A stretch of 64,000 nucleotides of DNA from NCBI GenBank assembly GCA_022497155.1, contig MU385734.1, positions 372,001-436,000 of the forward strand. The letters are read 5' to 3'. The notes under the pieces are model-generated. The model searched no databases. It was not told where the DNA came from and saw nothing but the letters and a program-made list of their open reading frames with translations. Shown in pieces: positions 1 to 15,432 of the stretch (positions within the stretch are counted from its first letter, which is position 1; each line of letters begins with the position of its first letter). The DNA is from Whalleya microplaca. Its lineage: Eukaryota > Ascomycota > Sordariomycetes > Xylariales > Xylariaceae. Made by a program: the position numbers and the translations under genes.

Positions 1-2990
1 GCGAAAAGGTCTAGTCAGTGCCTCCCCTATATTAATATCAGGCTAACTAGCGCTACGTCAACCACTCATATATCAAGGAGAACCATCGAAGTCCTTTATC
101 AAATATCCCACATTACTATCAAGTCCTAAAACTCACCAGCAATACTTAGGTTCAGATCCGCGGCTCCACAATATTTAGTATGCAGTGGCCCCGATGGACC
201 TCTCGACGAATACCGTGTCAGTCAGCCATGCGCCCTGTGATCGCTGGATCCATATCTCACACGTCAACTAGTTCTAGATTCAGACCGCCCGTCGCTTATT
301 TCCTTTTGAAACCTGCCCGCGGCTCCAATTCACGACTACAGGTGTCTCAGCCAGCTGTATCTCAGGAGGAGCGATTACCGCACCCAAAGCCGTGACGCAC
401 TTAATCGCCCTGCTGAGATGTTCATCCAGCAACTAGACGAATATGATATGCGAGGAGCAACGTTTGCACATTGCTCTACCTTTCCCATCGATATACTAGG
501 ATGACAAACATGACTTCGGGGAGTAACTCATCGGAATGCCGAACAACATCGAGCTAGGACTCGGCATGCCGACTTCGCTTGATCACGGCTAAGCCGTTGC
601 GAACAAAGCTTATTGGCCAACTTAACACCGTCACCGTCACATTGGGCGTGTCGTGGTCATGCATGGTGCATGTTTAGGGACATGAAGCTAGCCGCTAGCT
701 CGTCTGTTAAACGCGGCCTTGGTTTCGTTGCCAAGTGGACCCTCCTGGTTGACCGCTTATAGTCCTACAGTATACGCGTATTCTCGTGCATCTATTTGCT
801 CAAGGCTAAATCGCAGGCTCACCGAATATGCCCAGTCATAGACTTGGCGGTTGTGGTCATGGTGTGGTCGAAACTGGCGGTGCTGGATAGCTCTAGACAA
901 GTGCAACGACAATTCCAGCAGCATTCGGGATGGCCATTCTGTACTAAGAAGGCAGCTAAACCTTGACGTCGAGGGGAACATGCCTGCTATACTCGACCTT
1001 CCTTTTCAGAATAATCCTTCAAACATCGGCACGCACCTCATCTTGACAATATGATTAGTCACAGCTGTGCCACTGCCGTGCTTTAGATTCCATCATCAGC
1101 ATCGGTTAGAACACTCGGCTCCCCAAATGACCATTGGTGTAGCCGTGATCAAGAACATCGATCTGCGGAACCGTGCCGAATCTACTATCCGTCTCACTCC
1201 CGTAACTTAGCTCGCCAATAGGGCTATGCTGAGGCCAACGTCACATCTGAACCCCTGGAGCTATAAGAACGTTAATAAGATCGAGCCGGTTTCGATAAAC
1301 TTTGATATGATTGGCGGTTGAATGGAATTGAATGGACCGCGAGGGTCATGTGTCCTGTGGTTTGATGCTGTAATGCAGTGTGACTGGTGGTCTATGGCAG
1401 TGCAGACGAAGGTCTCAGCAGAACCTACATTTATTGAAGATATTCGTCCCATGATTGGAAGCTCGGACCGACTTACTCCTAAAGAAAAGACAAGCTATAT
1501 AAGACAGCCCAATATGCTACTTGACAGCCCAAGGAGACATCGGATACTAACGATATGAAAGTGATCGCATGCAGTGATCGAGTTTGAAAGGTAACATGAT
1601 AGGCAGCATATCGAATCATATGGTAGACCAGGAGTGGCCTCACACGATTTCATAAGCTCAGTCGAAAGTATCAAGAGCGCTCCTATTTTCTTTTGCTGCA
1701 GTTGATATGACCAAGTTTAACTTCAGACCACCGGTGCCTCGTCTATTTCAGATTACATTCAGGCTTAACGCCTTGAAATAGGTCTTTATATGGTCCGCGG
1801 TGGTCAACTTCAGTATCGAGACGAAGTCCAGTAGATGCCAGTGCTACTTTTGAGATGCAGCCCTTTGGAACTGCCTGGACAAATGTTCTTGAGCCATTCA
1901 TCTTCTATTTACAGCCAAGAGTGATGGCAGGAATATCCCTTTCTAGCAATGTGATCGTCAAGCTCGTCATTACCCCCATGTTCGTCCACCCCGAGCAAAG
2001 GTAAAGGGGGGACAATCAGCGATCAGACTGTGACACCAGCTTACTGTCTTCAACCTTCTAGATTCACCGGAGCATGTATTAAACACCGCCAGCAGCGGCA
2101 AATTCGTGCCACAGGACATAATGCAGCGCTTCCTATAAGGGGAAGCGGTTCGCCATCCCGGACGAAAACAGCAACGAGGTTGGATGGCGATGTCCAATCA
2201 TGGCCATGGTTGCGCCCTTAAGCTGATACTATTGACAGCTTGCAGGTGGTCTTCGATATCGAATTATTAGTCATTTGTCTCAGTTCAATAAGCCATAGAG
2301 CTGCTTACATCCATCTATATAACCGTCTTTATTATAGCCTAGCGACATTTTGAGTTACAACGCTCTAGACGCTTCGGCGACTCTGAGAAGCGAGATTCGA
2401 AGAGCTGTGATGTCGCAACAAGCACATGAAAGTTGACGCTGGCTTACTAAATACCGTATAATGTTACATCATGTCCCCAATATGTAATTCGATACGGCTT
2501 TCCTCGAGAATTACTCCCCAAAAACCCAGCAAAAGACCACGCGTGTCTAATATAAGAAAACTTCAATCTTCAAAAACGATCCAAACTGTCATATCTAAGA
2601 TCTACAAGACAAGGGATTGATCGTAGCTAAACGGCATATTGCCTGTACGCCATTGAAGAATTACTGCATGCACGAGGACCAACAGCATGAACTTTATTTC
2701 CATCTACGGTTGATTGGCCGTTCTAAGCGCCAAGGTCAACGAGTGCCTTTATGTTCTTCCCAAAGTGAAACCGGTCAAGCAAATGCTATTTCGGTTTCGA
2801 TATTCCAAGTGCAGGCTCATATCGTATGCATTACATAGAGGTTGGAGTTGAAATCGCTTCGTATTTGAATACTAGGCGACTTGTTGGCCTGCTGTGTATT
2901 GTAATCTGTAGGTCAAAAGAGCCAACTCGGAAATATCGGTGGAGAAGGTGCCCACCCGGATATATCGGCAAAGTACCTTACCGCATTGGG
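1..2990. other. Left-edge non-coding stretch
   Basis: No gene is recognised. Open frames here are all under 80 codons, overlap on both strands and show no family motif or consistent splice structure. A short palindromic-looking segment near 560-600 (GGCATGCCGA followed by a GGCTAAGCC-type run) is the only local structure noted. A strongly diverged or multi-exon gene with tiny exons cannot be excluded. Confidence 0.6.
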
Positions 2991-3014
2991 ATTAATGGGC
3001 TGCAAGCTCTTAAA

Positions 3015-3036
3015 ACGCGTGTCGCGAAAAACGCGG
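3015..3036. promoter_or_regulatory. MCB/SCB-like cell-cycle boxes upstream of MCM3
   Basis: A perfect MluI box ACGCGT lies at 3015-3020, a CGCGAAAA motif (close to the Swi4 box and the E2F-like TTTCGCG element) at 3023-3030 and a second ACGCG core at 3031-3035. They sit about 200 bp before the MCM3 start. In yeasts such sites bind MBF/SBF and drive late-G1 expression of replication genes including MCMs. The sites are seen directly; the regulation is inferred. Confidence 0.6.
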
Positions 3037-3230
3037 TCTAATTTCAACCCACGGAAGGACGCGACTTGGATTTTCGATTCCCCTTTCCTAAACATTTGCA
3101 GCCTCCTCCGCCCCACTATCCATTTTCCTCATATCTGCCGTGATTACGGATCACTTGCAACCTTCACTTCCGCCAACCCTTACGGATGACTGCTTCATCG
3201 TATTAAACAATTGGAAATTCTTGAAGCACC

Positions 3231-6067
<2,837 letters not shown>

Positions 6068-7466
6068 GCAAGAGGGCTAGGTAGTTGAAGGATCAGACTT
6101 ATGAGGATTACGAAATTTGTGCATGAGACGCGGACAGATGATTAGGGGGCGTTTTTTGTTTGTTTGAATCTGGGCCTCATCGGTGGCCTATTGATGTCTT
6201 GTCGGGGATTACTGGCATCGCATGCGTCTGAATCTGAATCTGCTGTGTATGATGATGGTATAGGTACCTTATAATGAGACGAATCACAAGCCAGTGGAGT
6301 TTGCAAAGGCGTATATTGGCCTGGGGGTCGAAAGCTTGGTAATCAAATGAATAGTTGAACGCAGCATGGAGAGAGACACGGCCGTGTATGAGGCTTGCGT
6401 CTCAGGAGTAAGCATTGCCCAGTGCTGTTGTGTTTCTCTGGGGATGCTCTGATTATTACTGTTTGATTACCCAAGGCCAGAGGAAGCACATCGTCCCTAA
6501 TATCATGAACTCGCAATCGAAATTGTCATCATTCCAGTGTATGTGCCCAGCCAAGCCTATCTGTGGACAAGGGATAGCTCGCCCGGCGACTTTATGACTG
6601 CCATATCAGGACTCATCTGGCACACGCAGGAAGACGCATGGCCTCCTTTTTGCACACCAGCCATCCGAATAACCTATATCTACCCAGCACCCAGAGCGGG
6701 TATCAGGGCTCAAGATCCGGGTCTGAGGCTTGTCTACAGGTTCTAGTTGGTTCGAGCATTGCCTACTACGTATATATCTCACCTCCGCAGACTTTACCCT
6801 CAGTATTGCTTGCCTACTCAATCTGCAAGAATGAATGGATCAAGGAAAGAAAGGTATATAGCTGGAGAGTGTCCTCGGAGACGAGTCCGATCTGTATTAG
6901 ACAATAAATACAATTTCTGGTATCATGAACAAGGCCGTCGACAACATTCCACATTCTTCACAGCACAACACAACATAACAAAACCGAAAGACTACCTGAT
7001 CCTGCTTTTCTGGAAAAATCAAATTCGGCGCAAATAAATACAAAGGTACCTAAACCTAACCTAGGGGGTGTGTAACGCCTCTCGGGAATGAACCTCGCAT
7101 CTGTGTAGGAAACAAACGCCTATATACTACCGATCCTTGCCCTCCGAATATGTACACCCCTTACCGGCCGAAAGTACCTAGTGTTCCCGTGGAATATCGG
7201 TGGTCCGCCGTCACAGTGAAGCCATAACTCAACATTTCGTTATCCTAATTATGATGCTTCAACACTGTCGACGACCAACAATGCCGCCTAGTTGCGGTCG
7301 GGGCTCCACGGGTGTTGATATAATACAATGCATATACAAATCCATCTCGATATATCTGGTCGATCAGGATCACCTGCTGGTCAACATGATGATAATTGTC
7401 GTCAGGTATTGCCGTAGTGTTTGGATGCAGGGTTGCCAGCATCCATCCTCAAGTACGCCCCCGGAC
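6068..7466. other. Intergenic region between convergent genes
   Basis: This is shared 3' flank of two convergent genes. It presumably carries both 3' UTRs and poly(A) signals; AATAAA-like words occur, for example near 6903 and 7034. Short overlapping frames on both strands show no recognisable domain. No RNA gene was seen. Confidence 0.6.
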
Positions 7467-8822
7467 TTAGATGGCCTCGTCGGGTTGCTGGGCCATCCAC
7501 TTGCCTCGCTGCCGATACTTCTCCTCGAAGGTGCTCTGCAGCTTCTGACAAGCCTCACCCATTCCCGACTCGTGGCCCCAATAGGTGTAGCAGTTCTCGA
7601 AGATCTGACGGACATCGGCAAGGAACTCTTCCTCGGTGGTATACTCCTTCCGGTCCATCTTCTTTTTGACCGTACCTAGATCCATTGGCGTCTTGATCTT
7701 GTCTAGGTAGTCAGGTACACCATCCTCGATGGGGCGAACGGGCTCCTTGAACGGGCCGACCAAGCGTGTCCAGAATCCTAGGGTTGGGTTAGTTATGAGA
7801 CATGCAATGGAAACTTAGTCGAGTGACTAATGATGGGAACATGAAATCAAATATAGACTCACCAGGTCCTGACAGCATCCGCGTAAGCAGATTGTCGCAA
7901 TAGCCCAGCTTCTGCTCCATTGTAAAGGACTGGTCGTCGTTGAGCATCATGCTTACTCGCTTCGCCTTGCTAGGCTTGGACGAAGGCAGCGAGGCTCTCG
8001 GGCCAGTCTTCTTTGGCGCCGTCTTACGTTCACCCGACTTCGATCGGCCTACTGCAAGATCGGAATGGCGGTGCTTGAGGGCCTTGGGGTGGGGCTCGTC
8101 GTCCTCGTCGTCCTCGGGAAGATGATGGACACCCTTTCTCGGAATCAGAACCAGGCGGCCAGAAGATGGTTCAGGCTTGACCTGGACAGCCGGCGAAGCA
8201 TGCATGCTAAGCACGATCTCGCTAAGAATCTCCTGTGGGAGAGACTGGCTAAACTCCTCTCGGGCCTCGGAAGATCTGATATAATCCACAGCCCACGTCA
8301 CCAACAACGTGCGGAGAGACGAGCCCTTGGCAGTGTCCTTCCACGCCTGAACTAGCAGAGGCACGGCTGGGATGTGCTGAGTGATCCGTTTATACTCAGT
8401 CATGGTCGCCAGGGCCTCGTCGCACAGGCCTGCTATGCCTAGCTCGTCGCCCAGCTTCCATACAGCCATGAGGGCCTCGTATCCGGGTAGCGACTCCGGC
8501 TCATTGTCGTCAATGAGCTTGCCCGTAAACATGTAGTTTTGGGCAAGACCGAAGACTTGGCGTGAGGTGTTGGGGAGCTTAACGATATGCTCCAGTTCCT
8601 CCTTGGTTTTCTCGTCCAAGATCGCCTTAAAATAAGGGGACTTGGCAGACAGGAAATCCTTTTGAAGTCCGAAAGGGACCTCATCTTCGCCGACAAGGAC
8701 GATAACAAAAATGGCGTGAGGATCGCTTTACACATGTCAGCCGTGAAATGAAATCGATGAGATTCGACTTACCTCCAAGAAAAAGTGGCGGCAGCTTGGC
8801 CTTCACCTGCGTCGTCGGCCAT
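7467..8822 (-). CDS. BTB/POZ and bromodomain protein
   Basis: Probable chromatin or transcription protein. Exons on the minus strand are 8822-8773, 8725-7863 and 7777-7467, giving 407 residues in phase. The start MADDAGEGQ is followed by a BTB/POZ fold (about 19-125; DPHAIFVIVLVGEDEVPFGL, then SAKSPYFKAIL and the LPNTSRQVFGLAQNYMFTGK strand-helix). A helical extension and a basic, Ser/Lys-rich linker (possible nuclear signal) come next. A C-terminal bromodomain (about 305-395) contains the GPF shelf and the ZA-loop/helix motif IKTPMDLGTVKKKM. BTB domains usually dimerise or recruit CUL3; bromodomains read acetyl-lysine. Here the canonical acetyl-lysine-contacting Asn after NCYTY is Trp371, so binding may be lost or altered. 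Fungal genomes annotate similar proteins as BTB-domain transcription factors, but the cellular role is not known to me. Confidence 0.85.
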
Positions 8823-11800
8823 ACTTGCGATTGATTGATAATATCTAGATGAACAAACAGATATTAACAGGGATGTTGCGATGGGGTTGCGTGTGCAAAA
8901 CAGGTCAGGGAGATGGGATGTATATGACCGATAACTGTGGGCGGCGATGGTGGTGCAAATAGGTTGAGAGAAGGTAGAATTATTTGCAGGACAAGTTGCA
9001 ACGTGGTGTGCGCATTATGTAGATTGTGTGCCCCAGGTGATTAGTTGCAAGGGGACTTTTGAAAAAAAGTGAATGCGATTGATGCCTTATCGATTGAATG
9101 ACTCAAATGGATGAAAATGTACCTACTGACCTCGTCTCCAACCTGAGAGGAATGAGTTCACTGGGTGAAATATCGGATAAGAGAGATGATGACAAGCATT
9201 GACTTCAACCTGCCCAATCAGTGCGGTTTGTATTGTACTAATTAGGAATGCCTTATTTAGATTTGTATATAATTAGGAATCCTCGGGGTGTTGATGAGTT
9301 TCTGCCTTATGGCGGTTTGCTATGCCTATTGTTATCGTCGTCCGCGGTGAATTCTAATGAGCCTGTCGCTAGGTGATTGTGAGATTGAGATTGATGAGTG
9401 AATGGCATCCTGGCCCCAGAAAAGTCAGATGGCAGGCGTCCTGTCAGGGTCTCCAGAATTATCTACCCATTGTTACCCCAGTGGACCGTGCGAGCATAGC
9501 TTCAAATCTACAGGCTTGTCAAGCTGGGCGACTTCCCTTTCTATATCAACATTCGCTTTGGCCAAACAATAAGAAATTCAATGTTAATCAAAAAATTGCC
9601 TAAGGCCACTCAATATACCTAGGTACATATATATATATATATACATGTTCAATCCTAATCAGACACCATCAGATGAATCATAACAACCAAAGGCAATCCA
9701 CAAGGGAGGAACTTTCTTGATAATAAGTCAGAGACTGTCTGAATAGGGGCAGCTAGATATTAATACGGTTAGTGAAACCTTTTATATCTTGGTAATTCTT
9801 ACCAAACCTCGTGACAAGTTGTTGTTATTTCAGCATATGACTCAACCTATCTAGCACAAACAAAACTCTATATCTGCCTTGCAAGCACCATCCACTAGAC
9901 TGTTGACAGCCTCAAGGAGTACTCCTAAAAATAAGGATATTGGAGTTCTTCGAATTGCGCTAGATTCCCTAACTAGTGCCCCTTATAGTGATAGTAACAG
10001 TCAGACATCCGTGGCCGATAAGCAGCTTCACAGCCCAGTACGAGCGTCCGACACTTGGACTCCTGCCTTCAAGGGCGCAAACAAGTTCCGACAGGAATTT
10101 CAAAACAAATATTTTTATGACTCATGGCGTGAGTTTTTCTGTAGTCTTATATCGCAAAACCCCACACTTGTCGCAGTTGTCCCAGAGCTGAACAAGCTGA
10201 GATGCCACATGACACATGACACAGAGGACAAAGGATGCCATCAGATCAAACGTGCCCAAATACCCAGTATACCACCCAGGCAACTAGTACTAGGGTGCTC
10301 AGGATCACTCTGTAAAGCGCATATCTCGGTCAGCCTTGCGAAGGACAGTATACTCAAGAAACTCGTTGAAAATAACGACAGGCACATGCAAGTGCTTAAG
10401 GTAACAGAGGAGCTCTACAAGAGATTGAGCTTCCTATGTGCGTCTTCGTTCGGTAGTTAACAGCACTCTTAGGGCTATAAAAAGCACAACATAGCGTACA
10501 CTCATAGTGCCGTTTACTAAAAGTATTTCAGTATTGAACTTCCCAATGTGTCGTATATCCGAATCAGCATCTGAGTATAACAGTACCATCTATAATAGGG
10601 TCTCTCGGAATCTCTCACCTTAAACTACCTGCTACGGTAGCAATACCCATCCTTAATGATAGACATTCCGGTATGTATAATCTTTCTCGCCCTTCTCATA
10701 TTGAAACTGTGACATAACTGAATTAGAATATTCGGCATTAACTACTCACAGGACACTTCCTAACACAGGAAGACGGTAGAGGCCATACGTAATCACTAAT
10801 AGTGGATGACTACGGGTCTCCCCGGCATTAGTCTATACCACTATGAACTGCCGGCATATCGAACTGTTGAAACTTCCACAAGCAACCCTCAAATCCTTAT
10901 CGCCATATTAACTCGATCTTACGATCATGACTCGAGATAACCTTAAACCCACGCCCGTCTCTTCCCTGTTTTTCCCCAGTCCTCGATAAGATCCAAATGG
11001 TGTGATTGCATATTGACCTCACGATGGGACGACCCTGCCAAGAGGAATCAGATGATAGAACGCATGGTTTCCCCCCCTGACCCCAGATGTGTGGGAACCC
11101 CAGAAAGCTAGGAGCTGCATGGTGGACTCCGTTTGTTCCTAATAAGGCAATAAATTGAGCCAGCAGAGCTCCTATGCGTACGACTCCTTCGCTATCTGTC
11201 GAACAACACCATTCCAAATCGAGAGCCTACTTGAAGATGTGTTGCTTTGCAAGGCGTCGGGTGTACGGAACACTGATTCAAGAGAACGTCGCACTTCAGC
11301 TTAGCCACTTCTTATTGCTGAGAGGACCGCGCAGTATGCTGACGTCTGAATCAGGATGATACCGGAAAGACCGATGAGGAGGCATAGATCCGAGAGGACC
11401 CGTCCGGAGACGTGGAGTAAAGCGATCGAACTCAGATCTGTGACCAAGGTAAGCCTATTCGCGTCGATGCGTACTGGTCAAAATTCCAATGTCGCCCAGC
11501 TGTTGTTGGTATCCCGTAACAGTTGCCGTAACATCACCTGATGCCACATGCCAGTAACGGACTTCCAGCGAGCCGGTCCGTCAGTAATCGCATATGGGCG
11601 TAACGCACCGTGACATCTCGATCACCCGGTTTGAGCCGAGAGGCCTATGGAGGGCGTCTTGCTGCGGCTCGCATGTGGAGGTTGGGGTGTTTGTAGGTAT
11701 TCGCCGGGGCATAGGAGGTGGGTTATGCAGTAAGCTGCAGGAGGAAGAGATATGGAAGTTTCATCTCGCCACTCCAGGACGACGAACCTGAGGCCTTCCA

Positions 11801-13328
11801 GGAATAACGGCACAATATCCCGGGGCTTTGGAAAGTCCTCCCGAGCCCGCAGACCGGTGAGATCATGCCAGACCGGACTGCAATGCATTGCATTCCCGCT
11901 GCACATCACACCAGGTTCATCCAGCAAGGGGGGGCACCATTCTCGGCTACCACCCTACCAATACATATACGCATCTACGCATCTGCGCATGTATGTATCG
12001 CAGCTACAGACCTTGAACAGGCCAAGGTCCTCGAGCAGCCTAGAAGCCCTGTAGAAGGCGGTGAGGCTTTAACCACCTCTGGAACAGGGTAAAATACAGA
12101 GTTCAGTCGTGCGACGGACGATGCCGTTTGCTCGCGTCGTAGGGCCGCTATAATAATCAACGCAGTGGCGCGATTGTGGGGTAGTGAAGCAACGTAAACA
12201 AGGCAGAACTGCGGTAGGCAGGTACATACATAGACTTCTATCTATACCTGACCATACACACAGTAGTTTGTGTTCCCCATACAGACCAAGCCACAGATCT
12301 TGTGCGCGGCTGAAGTCTGATCACGCCGCTATCCGACACATCAATGGCACCCTCGATCGGGCGGGTTGCAGCCGCGCGTCCACCTGAATCATACCGTTGC
12401 AAGCCAGAATTCCGGAAACAATCTTTAATAGCATATCAGTATACACGTATGTGGCAAAGGAGACGGTTACGCCGGGTAGCTAGAAAGACTCAAAAGGCAA
12501 TTGAAATGGGTGAACACTCTAGAGCTCTCATCTAAAGTGCTTCTCATCTGTAACACCAATAATGCGGTCAGAGTAAAAAGGGTACTTCTACTGGAAGGGC
12601 CCCTAAAAAGCAGGAATATGAGAGCACTGCAACTATGCAATGCAACTGTCTCGGACCAAAAGTGCTATCGTCGAGTCCGGCTAAAACCCCCATTTCCAGA
12701 GGACCCTGACATATCGCAAGTTTGTTGTTCCATTTCGCGTGCTAGCCATTGCTCCGCGGCCTTGATACGCAGTAGTGTCAAAACCCCAACCTTGATGAGA
12801 CTGTGGTACAGTTGACGATAATTGATAAGTCTGATTGCCTTTTAGAGGTTGTTACAATGCGCCATGTAGTAGGTGTGCCTGTATCAAGAAAATTTTCTGC
12901 ACCGATACTGGATATCATGTATGTACAACCGTGCCCCCGTCCCACTGCGGAGTGAAGGGTCAGTATGTTAAAACTTTGACCCGGGAAGAGACTTATATGT
13001 ATCTGATGATTCCATTACCATTTGGTAATGGTGAAGCCGAATTTTTAACAAACTGGCCAGACAGAATTGGGCCGCGAAAGACCGAGATGTGGAGCTGGGA
13101 CCGACGTCGTGAGGCATAAGGAGCACCGATATTTGACCGAGTATTATGGTCCTCGCAGGCCTCGGCCCCCAACGGAGCCGCAAAAGGGCCTGTTTTTAGA
13201 AAATCTCGAATTTTATACTGTATTAATCGATGTTTCAAGGCCTGGCAACAGTTGAGGCTCTGGGGAGACCGGGCACCTCGGTCTCAATTTAATCAATTCC
13301 CACTCCTCCGTGTCAAGTCCGAGTCTAT
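8823..13328. other. Gene desert upstream of the BTB-bromodomain gene
   Basis: The first few hundred bases should hold the promoter of the BTB-bromodomain gene. Beyond that nothing is recognised in 4.5 kb. The longest stop-free run (9879-10460, 193 codons) starts at TTG and has no in-frame ATG for more than 100 codons, so it looks like chance. An (AT)n run lies at 9626-9643. Confidence 0.6.
9626..9643. repeat. (AT)n microsatellite
   Basis: A simple alternating AT run directly follows an ACCTAGGT palindrome at 9617-9624, in intergenic DNA. Confidence 0.85.
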
Positions 13329-15022
13329 TTACTCAGTACCCCTAGTTTCGTCTAGTTGTACCGAGCGGCTTTCCGAATCATCATCAGTTCGGGTCTCGTC
13401 TTCTTGTCCAAGAACTGCAGCATCAGGAATACGTGGTAAGTATTTGCTCTTTCTGGATATTTTGGCGAGTGGTTGGAAGTCTATGGGTCTGTCCCGGCGG
13501 TCAGGGATTGACGCAACGCTCCGGTAGAAAGTCGGTGCTCGCGAACCAGGACGGAAGGGGAAGTAAATGGCGCCGGATACTACTTACGGATATCCTCACT
13601 ACCTTGCCATTGTGGAGGCATACCAGGCATTTCGCGTGCATCGTATTCCTCCCAGCCATAGTCTTCACCTTCGCTATCAGCAATTTCCAAGTCCGTTTGA
13701 TCTAATTTTCGTTTTGCATCGCCATTCGACGATAGAGATAATGGCAGTTGGCTTCCGTCTAGCTCAACGTTGACAAGGCCGTCCTTGAAGAGTCGTATTA
13801 ATACATTCCTGCGGTGAGACGTGTACTGGAAGTATGCTCACCTTTTGTATATCAAAGGCAAATATTGTGCTTATGCCGCTAAGAATTACTTTACCGTTGC
13901 GTTTCTGAATACCAGCAAAGTGAACGTCGTGTACCGTATCGTTTTTGAACACCCAGTCTCTGAAGAGAACCAACCGGGTGGTGACCCCCTGTTCCCAAGT
14001 GCCGGCGTTGATAGCTGGGGTAAGTGTAGCGCGATGCTCAACCTGCATTCTCGTGGCACACTGAGAGAGAAGAACAACAATAAGATCTCTTGTAGCGGCA
14101 AGTTTCTGAACTGCCGAAATCACAGACTGGAGAACCTGGAATCTTCTAGCGGAAGGCCCTGGCCCTACATGCAACAAGGAATTAGCTCCTTTGCCTTGCC
14201 GTTTCGAAGGAGAGCTACTATATGCTAATACCTTTTGCGGTCTTTCGAGTCTCGAAATTTCTAGGGAAAGCATGATTCACCAGGCCAGACAATGCATCTA
14301 CTACGATGAGTGAGGTATCATCAGGGATACTCTTCGTCGTGGGTTTGCATAAAAGACTGATGAAATGCGCCAGTGTTGGCGTCTTGAAATAGTGCAGGTT
14401 GTCAGTTTGCTCTGATATCGAAGGTCCTGTAGCCGTTGCTGAAGATGAATTCCGCACAGCAGCAACTATATCACGTAATCTCTGTGATGGTAGTGGGTGA
14501 AACCCATCTGTGATTTGCATTAAAACTGTATTACTTAAAGTATATAATTGAAGCTCCTTATGGAAAGAATGAAGGGAGACGAACCTACCCATACAACCTT
14601 ATCACCCCGGCATAAGGCGTTTGCGGTAAGTTGCAGCCTATCACCAATATTCAGGACATCGTGTATACTGCCCTTCACGTTGACCGTCTTACCCAAATGA
14701 AGTTTTTCCCGATCCGGGAGGGCCCCATATTTCTATAACTTGGCCCTTTTGAAAGCCGCCTGGGCAAGACGATACATCGTTGCCGTCACCGGAGGCATCA
14801 TGCAGGGCATTATCCAATGCCTCGAGACTTGTAGATACGAATCGTCGAGGATCAGTTCTGATGTCCTCGAGAGCCTGCGCAGCCGAGATTGTCGGCAACC
14901 GATCTATGACAAATCAACAATGCGTCACGTATGATGTACAATAAGGGGCTATCTATCCACTTACGAGTTGAGGTCAGATCAAAACTCGATATGTCTTGGC
15001 CATGAAGGGATTGATAGTCCAT
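13329..15022 (-). CDS. rad55: RAD55-like RecA-family recombination mediator
   Basis: A RAD51-paralogue ATPase. In yeasts Rad55 pairs with Rad57 to help load Rad51 on RPA-coated DNA during double-strand-break repair. Seven minus-strand exons keep phase: 15022-14965, 14903-14693, 14637-14585, 14507-14232, 14164-13842, 13783-13588 and 13414-13329. The product has 400 residues (yeast Rad55 about 406). The start is MDYQSLHGQDISSFDL. Walker A GPPGSGKTS falls at 80-88, followed by FGLQLTANALCRGDKVVWVD. The next core strand reaches GFHPLPSQRL, and Walker B LIVVDALSG starts at 174. Later come the RecA-core QKLAATRDLIVVLLSQ helix-strand and the TWEQGVTTRLVLFRDW segment. The acidic tail includes EIADSEGEDYGW and GSEDILLGQEDE. 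Intron 3 uses a GTTCGT donor and the last intron is 173 nt. RAD57 or another paralogue is less likely given length and tail. It is divergent from a gene start at 15301. Confidence 0.82.
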
Positions 15023-15300
15023 GACAACAGAATCTGAAAAAAGAACGAGTCATGAATTTACGATGAGATCGGCTCGTCTATGGGGTTGATCATCTGATTA
15101 CAGCCTATGTCGTATGTAGGTGTGTACGTGTAGTTTGAGCCTCAACACAGCAACAGCCTTGATTGACGCTGTGCTACAAGGGTCACTGTAAATCAGCCCC
15201 GCACGTGACGCGGGGCCCCAATAATTCCCAGCTCCAGCTCCTTGGGCTTTTTTTCCAAATTTCTTCTAACCTCTTCTAATCTCTTCAACTCAATCCATCA
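15023..15300. promoter_or_regulatory. Bidirectional promoter with hairpin around an E-box
   Basis: This 278 bp lies between the RAD55-like start and a divergent ATG at 15301. A perfect 7 bp inverted repeat, GCCCCGC (15196-15202) and GCGGGGC (15210-15216), flanks ACGTGAC. It creates a CACGTG E-box (15202-15207) and an ACGCG core (15208-15212). A polypyrimidine leader (15241-15297) precedes the plus-strand ATG, as in highly expressed fungal genes. Factor identities are inferred only. Confidence 0.6.
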
Positions 15301-15313
15301 TGTCTGCTCAAGG
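15301..15313 (+). other. Putative first exon of an unidentified gene (MSAQ-)
   Basis: ATG TCT GCT CAA G is followed by GTAGTT, a possible donor, and preceded by a CT-rich leader and a structured promoter, all typical of a fungal gene start. No downstream exon that continues a recognisable protein could be joined, although several AG acceptors lie between 15350 and 15480. It could be a real gene with an unusual intron, a gene cut by later rearrangement, or coincidence. Confidence 0.3.
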
Positions 15314-15432
15314 TAGTTGATTGACCATTTCGATCATCAATTGCGACAATAGTCATGGTGTAGCTTAGTATGGACACTGGTGACATCACCACGTGTCCAG
15401 ATTAGACCAGTTGGAATCTCTACCAGCCTGCC

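Noticed and set aside
9879..10460. 193-codon stop-free run
   Set aside because: Starts at TTG with no ATG for over 100 codons and has no motif. A run of this length is about what chance gives once in a window this size.
13580..13588. RAD55 ending at the in-frame TAG at 13582-13580
   Set aside because: A consensus GTAAGT donor lies just before it, and splicing to 13414 restores the SEDILLGQEDE tail and a 400-residue protein of family length.
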